Assembly: GCF_019798055.1 (NCBI RefSeq)
Contig: NZ_JAHOPH010000001.1
Coordinates: forward strand, 1-64,000
Source of the DNA: Salsipaludibacter albus
GTDB lineage: Bacteria > Actinomycetota > Nitriliruptoria > Nitriliruptorales > Nitriliruptoraceae
Length of the DNA: 64,000 bases
Reading direction: 5' to 3'
Shown: in pieces, positions 45,860-54,448 of the stretch
How positions within the stretch are numbered: position 1 is the first letter of the stretch
Layout of the letters: each line of letters starts with the position of its first letter
The notes under the pieces: generated by a model
Told to the model about the DNA's origin: nothing
What the model saw: the letters and a program-made list of their open reading frames with translations, nothing else
The model's database searches: none
Made by a program: the position numbers and the translations under genes

Positions 45860-47056
45860 TCAGCGCAGTGCGAGTCCCGACTCGCGGTCGAAGAAGTGGG
45901 CGCGGTCGGTGCGGAACCCGACCGAGATCTTGGAGCCGAGCTTGGGCGGCGCACCCGGCTCGAACCGGGCGACGAAGGTCTGGCCACCGGCCTTGGCCTG
46001 CCGCTCCAGCTCCTCGAAGGCGTCGTCGTCGTCCAGTGCGGCACGCATCTGCTCGCTGATGACCGGCGGGACGTCGGTCTTGAGGTGCACCAGCATCTCG
46101 GCCCCCAGCATCTCGACCAGCTCGACCTCGAGGTCGTCGATCCGGTTGCTGACGCCGTCACCGGTCTCGCGGTCGAAGTGCTCGGGCCGCAGCCCCACGG
46201 CGACGTCGCTGCCGACCCGATCGGTGACTCCCGGGTACTTCTCCAGCGCCGCCTGGGGGATGTCCAGCGTGCTGCCACCGATCTTGATGGCCACGGGGCT
46301 GCTGCTCCCCTCAACGACGTCGACGACCCCCAGGTTCATGGCCGGGGACCCGATGAACCCGGCGACGAACAGGTTGTCGGGGTTCTCGTAGAGCGCCTGC
46401 GGCGAGTCGACCTGGCTGAGCACGCCCTTCTTGAGCACCGCCACGCGGTCGCCCATCGTCATGGCCTCGACCTGGTCGTGCGTGACGTAGATGGTCGTGA
46501 CACCCAGCCGGTTCTGCAGCGCGGCGATCTCGGCCCGCATCTGCACCCGCAGCTTGGCGTCGAGGTTGGACAGGGGCTCGTCCATCAGGAAGGCCTTGGG
46601 CTGGCGCACGATCGCCCGCCCCATCGCGACCCGCTGGCGCTGTCCACCCGACAGGGCCTTGGGCTTGCGATGCAGGAGCTCGTCCAGCCCGAGGACGTCG
46701 GCCGCCTCGTTGACCCGCTTGTCGATCTCGTCCTTGGGGGTCTTGGAGAGCTTGAGCGAGAAGCCCATGTTCTCGGCGACCGTCATGTGCGGGTACAGCG
46801 CGTAGGACTGGAACACCATCGCGATGTCCCGCTCCTTCGGGGTCATGTCGTTGACGACCTGGTCGCCGATCAACAACTCCCCGCTGGTGATCTCCTCGAG
46901 GCCGGCCACCATGCGGAGCGCGGTGGACTTCCCGCAGCCGGACGGGCCGACGAGGATGACGAACTCGCCGTCGTCGATGCTCATCGTCAGGTCGGTGATG
47001 GCGTGGTAGCCATCCGGGTAGTACTTGTTGACGTCGCGGAACTCGACGTTGGCCAT
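45860..47056 (-). CDS. Sugar ABC transporter ATP-binding protein (UgpC/MsmX/MalK type)
   Basis: 398 aa. Walker A GPSGCGKST, Q-loop VFQSYALYPH, signature LSGGQRQRVAMGRA, Walker B FLMDEPLSNLD and H-loop THDQ. A ~160-residue OB-type regulatory domain follows (VGLRPEHFD motif). First gene of the importer operon, behind two LacI-type operators. ATPases of this class may serve several importers. Confidence 0.95.
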   Translation of the reverse strand: MANVEFRDVNKYYPDGYHAITDLTMSIDDGEFVILVGPSGCGKSTALRMVAGLEEITSGELLIGDQVVNDMTPKERDIAMVFQSYALYPHMTVAENMGFSLKLSKTPKDEIDKRVNEAADVLGLDELLHRKPKALSGGQRQRVAMGRAIVRQPKAFLMDEPLSNLDAKLRVQMRAEIAALQNRLGVTTIYVTHDQVEAMTMGDRVAVLKKGVLSQVDSPQALYENPDNLFVAGFIGSPAMNLGVVDVVEGSSSPVAIKIGGSTLDIPQAALEKYPGVTDRVGSDVAVGLRPEHFDRETGDGVSNRIDDLEVELVEMLGAEMLVHLKTDVPPVISEQMRAALDDDDAFEELERQAKAGGQTFVARFEPGAPPKLGSKISVGFRTDRAHFFDRESGLALR

Positions 47057-47132
47057 GGCAACTCCCTGGTCGCGGCTGGGACGTGGACGGACTCGTTCGT
47101 GTGCCTGCAGCGTGCAGTCCGCTGCCCGGGAA

Positions 47133-47160
47133 TGCAAGGGCTTTCATGCAAGCGCTTGCA
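47133..47160. promoter_or_regulatory. Two adjacent LacI-type operators
   Basis: A perfect 14-bp palindrome TGCAAGCGCTTGCA (47147-47160) abuts a variant TGCAAGGGCTTTCA (47133-47146) with no gap. CAAGCGCTTG is a typical LacI-family core. The pair lies 77 bases upstream of the ATPase ATG and 40 bases after the lacI stop, so it should control the importer operon. Confidence 0.85.
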
Positions 47161-47200
47161 GAACCGGGTTGCCCACGTCGCGGCGCGTGCCCGGCCCCGT

Positions 47201-48205
47201 TCAGCGAGTGCGTGGTGGCGCGGTGGAGCCCCGCTTGACCAGGGAGGTCGCGACGACCTCGTGGCGAGCGGGGACGTCGGAGCCGTCGAGTCGCTCGAGG
47301 ACCCAGTCACAGGCCCGGGCGGCCATCCGGGCGACGTCGCGGTGGACCGTCGTCAACCCCACGAACTGGGCGACCGGCTGGTCGTCGACGCCCACCACCG
47401 ACAGGTCACCGGGCAGGTCGAGTCCTCGCGACCGGGCGACCTCCATCGCGCCGAGCGCCATCTCGTCGGACGCGACGATCACGGCGGTGGGCGGGTCGAC
47501 CTCGTCCAGCAGCAGGCTCAGCGCGGCGGCGCCACCGGTCGACGAGGCCTGCGACTCCACGACCCGGTGCACCACCTCCTCGATGCCGGCCGTCGCCAGG
47601 GTGGACGTGAACGCCGAGCGGCGGGCTGCCGGCGCCACCAGCCGCGCATCACTGCTGCCGCCGCCGATGAAGGCGATGTCGACGTGGCCGAGCGACAGCA
47701 GGTGGGTCGTGGCCTCGGCGATGCCGCGCGCGTCGTCGGCGACGACCGTGTCGACCTCCGGGGCGTCCAGCCCGATCGCCGCGACCGGCCGCCCCTCGCC
47801 GAGCCGGAGCAGCTCGGCGCCGTCGAGCGGGACCTCCGCGACCACCAGGCCGTCCACGCGCCGTCGGAAAGGGTGGCGGGTCAGGAAGAACTCGCGCGCG
47901 GCGGCGGACGCCAGCGTGACCGGAAGGACGTCGTAGCCGGCCGCCCCTGCCCGGTCCTGCACGACCTCCAGCATCCGCGCATGGGCCCACCGGCCCATCC
48001 CGGGCACGACCAGGCCGAGGGTGGCGGTCCGCCCCGCGGCCAGGGCACTCGCAGCCGGGTCGGCGACGTAGTCCAACAGGTCGGCGGCGCGCTGCACCTT
48101 CTCGCGGGTGGCGACGGCGACGTTGGGCAGGCCACGAAGGGCCCGGGACACCGTTGCCGTGGACACGCCGGCCAGCGCGGCGACGTCGTCGATGGTGGCT
48201 GGCAC
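47201..48205 (-). CDS. LacI family transcriptional regulator of sugar uptake
   Basis: 334 aa. N-terminal HTH TIDDVAALAGVSTATVSRALRGLPNVAVATREKVQRAADLLDYVADPAASAL with the minor-groove hinge helix, then a periplasmic-binding-like sensor domain (LGLVVPGM, VDGLVVAEVPL, AVIVASDEMALGAMEVARSRGLDLPGDLSVVGVDD). GTG 48205 start. Likely releases the operators at 47133-47160 when the imported sugar binds. Confidence 0.94.
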   Translation of the reverse strand: MPATIDDVAALAGVSTATVSRALRGLPNVAVATREKVQRAADLLDYVADPAASALAAGRTATLGLVVPGMGRWAHARMLEVVQDRAGAAGYDVLPVTLASAAAREFFLTRHPFRRRVDGLVVAEVPLDGAELLRLGEGRPVAAIGLDAPEVDTVVADDARGIAEATTHLLSLGHVDIAFIGGGSSDARLVAPAARRSAFTSTLATAGIEEVVHRVVESQASSTGGAAALSLLLDEVDPPTAVIVASDEMALGAMEVARSRGLDLPGDLSVVGVDDQPVAQFVGLTTVHRDVARMAARACDWVLERLDGSDVPARHEVVATSLVKRGSTAPPRTR

Positions 48206-48221
48206 CGGGTTCGCTCCCCCT

Positions 48222-48265
48222 GGACGTGGATCGGACGAGGATGGGACGTGGATCGGACGTGGATC
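48222..48265. repeat. Four 11-bp direct repeats upstream of lacI
   Basis: GGACGTGGATC three times exactly and once as GGACGAGGATG, head to tail. The spacing is about one helical turn. Located between the lacI start and the divergent GH13 gene, beginning 17 bases before the lacI GTG. Confidence 0.85.
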
Positions 48266-48350
48266 GGTCGTCGCAGGAGCCTGGGCTCACGACCCGCTGA
48301 CGGCCACGACAGCACTACGGTAGGCCCTCGACCAGCGACGAGGACGAGCC

Positions 48351-49964
48351 GTGGACGACCCGCCCCCGCCGCCGACGACCACGACCGGCTGGTGGTCCGG
48401 TGCGGTCGGCTACCAGGTCTACGTGCGGTCGTTCGCCGACTCGACCGGTGACGGTGTCGGCGACCTGGGGGGCGTGCTGGCCCACGTCGACCACATCGCC
48501 GACCTGGGCGTCGACTACGTCTGGCTCAACCCCGTCTTCCCGTCGCCGGGGCTCGACCACGGCTACGACGTCAGCGACTACACCACGATCGCCGACGAGA
48601 TGGGCGGCATGCCCGCATTCGAGGCACTGCGCGACGCCCTGCACGACAACGGCATCCGGCTGGTGATGGACGTGGTCCCCGGCCACACGTCCTCGGCGCA
48701 CCCCTGGTTCGTGTCCGCACGGCGTGGCAGGGACGCCCCGCATCGTGACTTCTTCGTGTGGCGCGACCCCGCCCCCGACGGGGGGCCGCCCACCAATTGG
48801 GAGTCGGTGTTCGGCGGCTCGGCCTGGGAGTACGACGAGCGGTCCGGCCAGTACTGGATGCATCGGTTCCTGCCGGACCAGCCCGACCTCGACTGGCGCA
48901 ACCCTGCCGTGCGCGCGGCCTTCGACGACATCCTGTCGCTGTGGTTCGAGCGAGGGCTCGACGGCTTCCGCGTCGACGTTGCCCAGGGGCTGCTGGCAGA
49001 CCCCGAATGGGCCGACGTCCCCGACGTCCCGCCGGACATGCCCCGAGCCCAGGGCAACGACCTGCGCCTGAGTGGGTTCATGGGGCGTCCGGAGACACCG
49101 GCCCTGTACCGCTCGTGGCGTCGGATCGCGGATCGCCACGATGCCCTGCTGCTGGGCGAGGTCGCCCTGAGCTCGCCCGAGGCGGTCGCGGCCTACCTGT
49201 CGGACGACCTCCTGCACCGGGCCTTCTTCCTGCCACTGCAGCACACGGGGTGGAACCGCGACGAGATCGCCGAGATGCTGGTCGGGGCCGTGGCCGCCGG
49301 CGGTGGGCGCTTCGCCTGGCCCCAGTCCTCGCACGACGACCCACGCGCCGCCACCCGGTTCGGGGGTGGCGCGACGGGCACTCGCAGGGCCCTGGCCTTC
49401 CTCCACCTCGTGGCCACCCTGCCGGGCAACCCGGTGATCCTGGCCGGGGACGAACTGGGCCTGGAGAACGGACTGATCCCCGCCGGGCTCGCCCAGGATC
49501 CCGTGAGTGGCCGGGGCGAGACCCTGGTGGCCAGCCGTGACGGCTCGCGAACCCCCATGCCGTGGGACGCCGAGCGTCCCAACATGGGCTTCACCACCGG
49601 AACGCCGTGGCTCCCGCTGGGAGCCAACCGCGCCGCGGCCGACACCGTCGCGCACCAGCGCGACGACCCCGGCTCGCCCCTGCAACGGACCCGGAGGCTG
49701 CTGGAGACGCGTCGCGGCCTGACCGGCATGCTGGCCACCGATGACGTGACCTGGCTGGACCTCGGCCCCGACCTGCTGGGCCTGCGCCGGGGCGACGTCG
49801 TGGTCGTGTGCAACTTCGGCCCGTCCACGACGGTCGACGTCGGGCGCTGCCGACTGCTGGTCGCCAGCAGTGACGACGCGGTCGTCGACGACCGGGACGG
49901 CGTGTCGATCGGCCGCGACACGACCGTCCTGCTCCGTGCCGCCGAGGCCGTCACCTCCCCCTGA
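48351..49964 (+). CDS. GH13 alpha-glucosidase, first copy
   Basis: 537 aa. TIM-barrel GH13 with the four conserved regions: DVVPGHTS, GFRVDVAQG (nucleophile D209), LLLGEVALS (acid E270) and SSHDDPRAATR (D329, stabiliser). The C-terminal beta domain is present. No signal peptide, so it acts on imported sugar in the cytoplasm. Closely similar to the next gene throughout, an evident tandem duplication. Divergent from lacI. Splits alpha-glucosides such as maltose, trehalose or sucrose. Confidence 0.92.
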   Translation: MDDPPPPPTTTTGWWSGAVGYQVYVRSFADSTGDGVGDLGGVLAHVDHIADLGVDYVWLNPVFPSPGLDHGYDVSDYTTIADEMGGMPAFEALRDALHDNGIRLVMDVVPGHTSSAHPWFVSARRGRDAPHRDFFVWRDPAPDGGPPTNWESVFGGSAWEYDERSGQYWMHRFLPDQPDLDWRNPAVRAAFDDILSLWFERGLDGFRVDVAQGLLADPEWADVPDVPPDMPRAQGNDLRLSGFMGRPETPALYRSWRRIADRHDALLLGEVALSSPEAVAAYLSDDLLHRAFFLPLQHTGWNRDEIAEMLVGAVAAGGGRFAWPQSSHDDPRAATRFGGGATGTRRALAFLHLVATLPGNPVILAGDELGLENGLIPAGLAQDPVSGRGETLVASRDGSRTPMPWDAERPNMGFTTGTPWLPLGANRAAADTVAHQRDDPGSPLQRTRRLLETRRGLTGMLATDDVTWLDLGPDLLGLRRGDVVVVCNFGPSTTVDVGRCRLLVASSDDAVVDDRDGVSIGRDTTVLLRAAEAVTSP

Positions 49965-50049
49965 CGAAGGGGCTGGGAGCGAACCGGTCGTGGCGGTGCC
50001 GGCGAGTAGGTTGGAACATCGCCGCCGCCCCACGATCCGTGAGACATCC

Positions 50050-51672
50050 GTGCACCAGACCCAGGACGCCCCGGCCACCGCGCCCGCCCCCCACTCGCCC
50101 CGACGCTGGTACGACGACACCGTCGGCTACCAGGTCTACGTGCGCTCGTTCGCCGACACGACCGGCAACGGCATCGGCGACCTGCCCGGTGTGCTGGCCC
50201 ACGTCGACCACATCGCCGACCTGGGCGTGGACTTCGTGTGGCTCAACCCGGTGTACCCCTCGCCGGGATTCGACCACGGCTACGACGTCGCCGACTACCG
50301 CGACATCGCCGACGACATGGGGGGGATGGCCGCGTTCGAGGAACTGCGCGACGCCCTGCACGCCCGTGGCGTGCGGATGCTGATGGACATCGTGCCCGGC
50401 CACACCTCCCACACCCACGCGTGGTTCCGGTCGGCCCGGCAGGGTCGCGACGCCCCGTACCGCGACTTCTACGTGTGGCGTGACCCGGCACCGGACGGGG
50501 GGCCACCCAACAACTGGGAATCGGTCTTCGGCGGTCCGGCCTGGGAGTTCGACGACCACTCCGGCCAGTACTACATGCACCGGTTCCTGCCCGAGCAGCC
50601 CGACCTGGACTGGCGCAACCCGGCCGTCCGCGACGCCTTCGACGACATCCTGCGCTTCTGGTTCGAACGGGGCGTGGACGGGTTCCGGGTGGACGTCGCG
50701 CAGGGGATGCTGGCCGACCCCGACTGGACCGACATCCCCGAGATCGACCCCGACCTGCCGCCGGACGAGGCGGCCGACCTGCGGTTCTCGGGCTACATGG
50801 GACGGCCCGAGACCCCCGAGCTGTACGAACGCTGGCGCCGGATCGCCGACTCCTACGACGCCCTGCTCCTGGGGGAGGTCTACCTGTCGGACCCCGACGT
50901 GGTCGCGACCTACATCACCGACGACCGGCTCCACCGCGCGTTCTTCCTGCCGCTGCAGCACACCACGTGGGACCGCGACCAGGTCGCGACCCGGCTCCGA
51001 CGCGCCGTGGAGGTGGCCCAGGGCCGGTTCGCCTGGCCCCAGTCGTCCCATGACGACCCCCGTGCCGGCTCCCGGTTCGGTGGCGGCGACCGCGGCCGGC
51101 GCCGGGCCATGGCGTTCTTCCACCTGGTCGGCGCGCTGCCCGGCACCCCGGTCATGCTGGCCGGGGACGAGTTGGGCCTGGACGACGGCCAGGTGGCCCG
51201 ACTGGACGCCGAGGACCCGATCACGACCCGCAACGCCGACCGCGAGGACGGACGGGACGGGTCGCGCACCCCGATGCCGTGGGACCCCGACCTGCCCAAC
51301 CTGGGCTTCAGCGAGGTGGAACCCTGGCTGCCGCTGGGGAGCAACCGCGGTGCCGACGACACCGTGACCGTGCAGGAGGGTGACCCGGACTCGCCGCTGC
51401 ACCGCATGCGACGCTTCCTGGCCGCACGACGTGGGCTCGTGGGGATGCTGGCGACCGACGAGGTGGCCTGGCTCGACCTCGGTGACGACGTCCTGGCGCT
51501 GCGGCGTGGCGACGTCGTGGTGGCCTGCAACTTCGGATCCGCGACGCACCTGGACCTCCCCGGGACCGGCCGACTCGCCGTGGCCAGCAGCGACGACGCC
51601 GCGGTGACCGGCACCGACCTCGCCCTCGGCCGCGACACCACGGCCCTGGTCGTGCTGGAGGAGGACGCGTGA
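50050..51672 (+). CDS. GH13 alpha-glucosidase, second copy
   Basis: 540 aa from GTG 50050. Same architecture as the first copy with identical blocks (VGYQVYVRSFAD, VLAHVDHIADLGVD, DGFRVDVAQGM with nucleophile D215, LLLGEVYLSDPD with acid E276, SSHDDPRAGSRFGGG). Differences cluster in loops (LARDDGQVARLDAE region), which could shift substrate preference. Cytoplasmic. 85 bases separate the two copies. Confidence 0.92.
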   Translation: MHQTQDAPATAPAPHSPRRWYDDTVGYQVYVRSFADTTGNGIGDLPGVLAHVDHIADLGVDFVWLNPVYPSPGFDHGYDVADYRDIADDMGGMAAFEELRDALHARGVRMLMDIVPGHTSHTHAWFRSARQGRDAPYRDFYVWRDPAPDGGPPNNWESVFGGPAWEFDDHSGQYYMHRFLPEQPDLDWRNPAVRDAFDDILRFWFERGVDGFRVDVAQGMLADPDWTDIPEIDPDLPPDEAADLRFSGYMGRPETPELYERWRRIADSYDALLLGEVYLSDPDVVATYITDDRLHRAFFLPLQHTTWDRDQVATRLRRAVEVAQGRFAWPQSSHDDPRAGSRFGGGDRGRRRAMAFFHLVGALPGTPVMLAGDELGLDDGQVARLDAEDPITTRNADREDGRDGSRTPMPWDPDLPNLGFSEVEPWLPLGSNRGADDTVTVQEGDPDSPLHRMRRFLAARRGLVGMLATDEVAWLDLGDDVLALRRGDVVVACNFGSATHLDLPGTGRLAVASSDDAAVTGTDLALGRDTTALVVLEEDA

Positions 51673-51709
51673 GGCACGGCGTGTGCACGTCGCAGCCGGG
51701 AGGGCGTCG

Positions 51710-52630
51710 ATGAGTGGCGTGGCGGTCCTGGGCGAGGCGCTGGTCGACCTGATGGGTGACGGCGACCGCACCTTCCGGGCCGCACCGGGTGGCTCGCCGG
51801 CGAACATCGCCGTCGCGCTGGGGCGCCTGGGCCACCGAGCGGTGTTCCTTGGCGGGTTGTCGACCGACCGGTGGGGACGCCTGCTGGCCGACCACCTGGC
51901 GGCCGGCGGGGTCGAGGTCGATCGTGCACCGCGCTCGGACCGACCCACCGCGATCGCGCTGGTCGACCTGGCCGAGGACCGCAGCGCCGTCTACCGCTTC
52001 CTGTGGGAGGACACCGCCGACCGGGTGGTGACCCTCGACGACCTGCCGGCCGACCTCGACGACGTGGACTGGATCCAGGTCGGGTCGGTGGCGGCGGCGT
52101 TGCCCGACTCGGGCGCGGTGGCCGCCGCGCTGGTGGCACGCGAGGGTGGTCGCCGACTGGTCGCGTGCGACCCCAACGTCCGCACGATGGTGCATGGTGA
52201 CGGACCCGAGCCCCGGGCACGCCTGCGCGACCTGTGCGACGTGGCGGACCTCGTGAAGATCTCCGACGAGGACCTCGACTTCGTCCTGCCGGACACCTCG
52301 ATCGACCAGGCGGTCGACCGGTGGCTCGAGCGTGGCGTGGCACTGGTGGCCGTCACCCGGGGTCGCGACGGCGCCACGCTGGCCGGCCCGTCCGGCCGGG
52401 TCGACGTGCCGGCTCCGGCGACGACGGTCGCCGACACGGTCGGCGCGGGTGACACGTTCATGGCCGGCGTGCTCGCCGGGCTGCTCGACGCCGAGGTGAC
52501 CGATCGCGCGACCCTGGAGTCCCTGGAGACCGACGAGCTGGGCGCCATCGGCGAGCTCGCCGCCCGCGCCGCCGCCATCACCGTCTCCCGCGTCGGCGCC
52601 GACCCACCCATGCGCTCCGACCTGGCCTGA
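51710..52630 (+). CDS. PfkB family sugar kinase (fructokinase-like)
   Basis: 306 aa. PfkB motif 1 GGSPANIAVALGRLG (residues ~27-41) and motif 2 DTVGAGDTFMAG with catalytic Asp248. The GEALVDLMGDG start and GGSPANVA-type motif resemble fructokinases. GGGAGGG is six bases before ATG 51710. As the third gene behind two alpha-glucosidases, it would phosphorylate the fructose set free from sucrose-like sugars. Confidence 0.88.
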   Translation: MSGVAVLGEALVDLMGDGDRTFRAAPGGSPANIAVALGRLGHRAVFLGGLSTDRWGRLLADHLAAGGVEVDRAPRSDRPTAIALVDLAEDRSAVYRFLWEDTADRVVTLDDLPADLDDVDWIQVGSVAAALPDSGAVAAALVAREGGRRLVACDPNVRTMVHGDGPEPRARLRDLCDVADLVKISDEDLDFVLPDTSIDQAVDRWLERGVALVAVTRGRDGATLAGPSGRVDVPAPATTVADTVGAGDTFMAGVLAGLLDAEVTDRATLESLETDELGAIGELAARAAAITVSRVGADPPMRSDLA

Positions 52631-52643
52631 GTCTCGGCGGGCA

Positions 52644-53384
52644 TCAGGCTCCAGCTGGGTCGATGGCGTGGGCGGTGACCTCGTCGTGGAGGTCGACGCA
52701 CGCGGCCAGCAGGTCCTCGAGGTGGTCGGGGACAGGCCGGGTGCTCGTCCGGGGCGGCCCGAACCCGGTCGACGCACGGACCGACCCGTACCAGAAGTCC
52801 CCCCACGGACCGTCCTCGGGCTTGGGGCCCGCCTCCCACGACAGCATCGCCGGGTCCCACGGGATGTCGCAGCGTCGACAGACCTCGGCCAGGACTCCCG
52901 GGGGGTCGGCCAGCAGGGTCGCGGTCTCGACCACCACAGGTGTCCGGCCGGCGGCCAGCTCGCGACGAACGAGCGCGACCTGGCCGGGCAGACCGGTCTC
53001 GAACAGCTGGGGGTCGGGGATCCCCTGCACCAGGCTCGGGAGCATGTGGCGCGGGTCCCGCGTCAGGACGACGTTGCGGACCTCGTCGAGGAAGTCGTCG
53101 TCCAGGTCGACCAGGTGGTGGGCCATGTTCTTGGCGAACAGCACCGGGGTCGGGCACGGCCCCAGCAACTGCTCGCGCACGACCCGGTCCCCGTCCAGGT
53201 CGAACGTCGCCAGCACCTCGTCACGGGCGGGCTGGTCGACCCCGGTGACCCGCAGGTAGTGGCCCAGGAGCGGCTCGTCGACCACGGTGGTGTCGGACCG
53301 CGACCGGAACGCGTACATCAGCGCCGTCGAGACGTTGCGCGGCCCGCTCCACAGCGAGATCCGCGCCGTCTGCCCGTCGCTCAC
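52644..53384 (-). CDS. Sulfotransferase-like P-loop protein
   Basis: 246 aa from GTG 53384, overlapping the aminotransferase stop (GTGA). N-terminal phosphosulfate-loop-like motif ISLWSGPRNVSTALMYAF followed by DTTVVDEPLLGHYL; later VLFAKNMAHHL, VVLTRDPRHMLPS (3'-phosphate-type RxxR/S region) and DIPWDPAMLSWEAGP. These match the sulfotransferase fold, substrate unknown. No signal peptide. Coupled to a class IV aminotransferase, a combination also known as a single fused protein in plants. Confidence 0.75.
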   Translation of the reverse strand: MSDGQTARISLWSGPRNVSTALMYAFRSRSDTTVVDEPLLGHYLRVTGVDQPARDEVLATFDLDGDRVVREQLLGPCPTPVLFAKNMAHHLVDLDDDFLDEVRNVVLTRDPRHMLPSLVQGIPDPQLFETGLPGQVALVRRELAAGRTPVVVETATLLADPPGVLAEVCRRCDIPWDPAMLSWEAGPKPEDGPWGDFWYGSVRASTGFGPPRTSTRPVPDHLEDLLAACVDLHDEVTAHAIDPAGA

Positions 53385-54364
53385 GAGGTGGCCCGTTCCT
53401 CGAGGCAGCCACCACCGCTGCTGCGCGGGGCCACGGCCTGGGCCCGGCGTCGGGCGTCGGCCGCCGCCGACGCGGCCACCGCGGCGTCGTAGCGCGCCCG
53501 CAGGTCGGTCGTGACGGGGCGGGCGGCGCCGGGGCCGATCGCGCGACCGTCCACCGTCGCGACCGGGGTCAGGCCACCGAAGGTCCCGGTCACGAACACC
53601 TCCTGGGCGGCGTAGACGTCGGTCAGCGTGAAGGGCGCCTCGTGCACCTCCATGCCGGCGTCGCGGGCCACCTCCAGCACCACGGCCCGGGTGATGCCGG
53701 GCAGGTTGTACTGCCCGGTCGAGGTCCACAGCGCACCGTCACGGACACAGAAGAAGTTCGTGGCGTTGCACGTCGCCACCGCGCCGGTCGGGTCGAGCAT
53801 CAGTGCCTCGTCGGCCCCGGCCGAGGTCGCCTGGAGCAGGGCCATGACCTCGTGCAGCTTGGAGTGGCTGTTGAGCCGCTGGTCCAGGGTGTCGGGCGGC
53901 GGGCGGCGCACGGTCGCGGTGAACAGCGAGATCCCCCGCTCCCGGGCCCCCGGGTCCGCGACCTTGTGCTCGGCGGTGATGACGACGTTGGGGCCGCCCA
54001 CCAGGTTGGAGGGGTGCTGGGACGGGGTCGTCTTGTCCCCACGGGTCACCATCAGGCGCACGTGGACGGCGTCGTCCATCTCGTTGGCGTCGACCACCTC
54101 GCGCAGCGCCGCCACGACGTCCGCGCGGGACATCCCGAGCTCGATGCGGGTCGCGGCCAGGCCACCGAAGAGCCGGTCCAGGTGGCGGTCGAGGAAGGCG
54201 AACCCGCCGTCGTGGAGCCGGATCCCCTCCCAGATGCCGTCGCCGACCAGGAAGCCGGAGTCGAACACCGACACCACGGCCCGCTCCCGCGGCACCAACT
54301 CACCGTTGATCCACACCAGCACGTCGGCGTTGCGTGGATCCGGCAGTGCGTCATGGGTGCCCAC
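53381..54364 (-). CDS. Class IV PLP-dependent aminotransferase (branched-chain/D-amino acid type)
   Basis: 327 aa. The PLP Lys is K169 in LNSHSKLHEV. Fold type IV blocks: VWINGELVPRERAVVSVFDSGFLVGDGIWEGIRL, DEALMLDPTGAVATCNATNFF and LPGITRAVVLEVARDAGMEV. In the ATCNATNF block the Glu that usually contacts the pyridine nitrogen appears as Thr by eye alignment, which would be unusual. Transfers amino groups between amino and keto acids; the substrate may be special given the coupled sulfotransferase-like gene. Confidence 0.85.
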   Translation of the reverse strand: MGTHDALPDPRNADVLVWINGELVPRERAVVSVFDSGFLVGDGIWEGIRLHDGGFAFLDRHLDRLFGGLAATRIELGMSRADVVAALREVVDANEMDDAVHVRLMVTRGDKTTPSQHPSNLVGGPNVVITAEHKVADPGARERGISLFTATVRRPPPDTLDQRLNSHSKLHEVMALLQATSAGADEALMLDPTGAVATCNATNFFCVRDGALWTSTGQYNLPGITRAVVLEVARDAGMEVHEAPFTLTDVYAAQEVFVTGTFGGLTPVATVDGRAIGPGAARPVTTDLRARYDAAVAASAAADARRRAQAVAPRSSGGGCLEERATS

Positions 54365-54388
54365 GAACGATCCTTCTCCATCTCGGGA

Positions 54389-54440
54389 CGTCGAGTGTGC
54401 TGCGCGCGGCCACGTGCGGCCGCGAAGCGCACACTCGACG
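54389..54440. repeat. 52-bp inverted-repeat element, copy C
   Basis: Same 12-bp arms as copies A and B, extended to ACGTCGAGTGTGC/GCACACTCGACGT. The 28-base centre holds a second perfect stem CGCGGCC/GGCCGCG. It lies eight bases downstream of the kgd stop and 24 bases before the aminotransferase start. Confidence 0.85.
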
Positions 54441-54448
54441 TGGACGAC

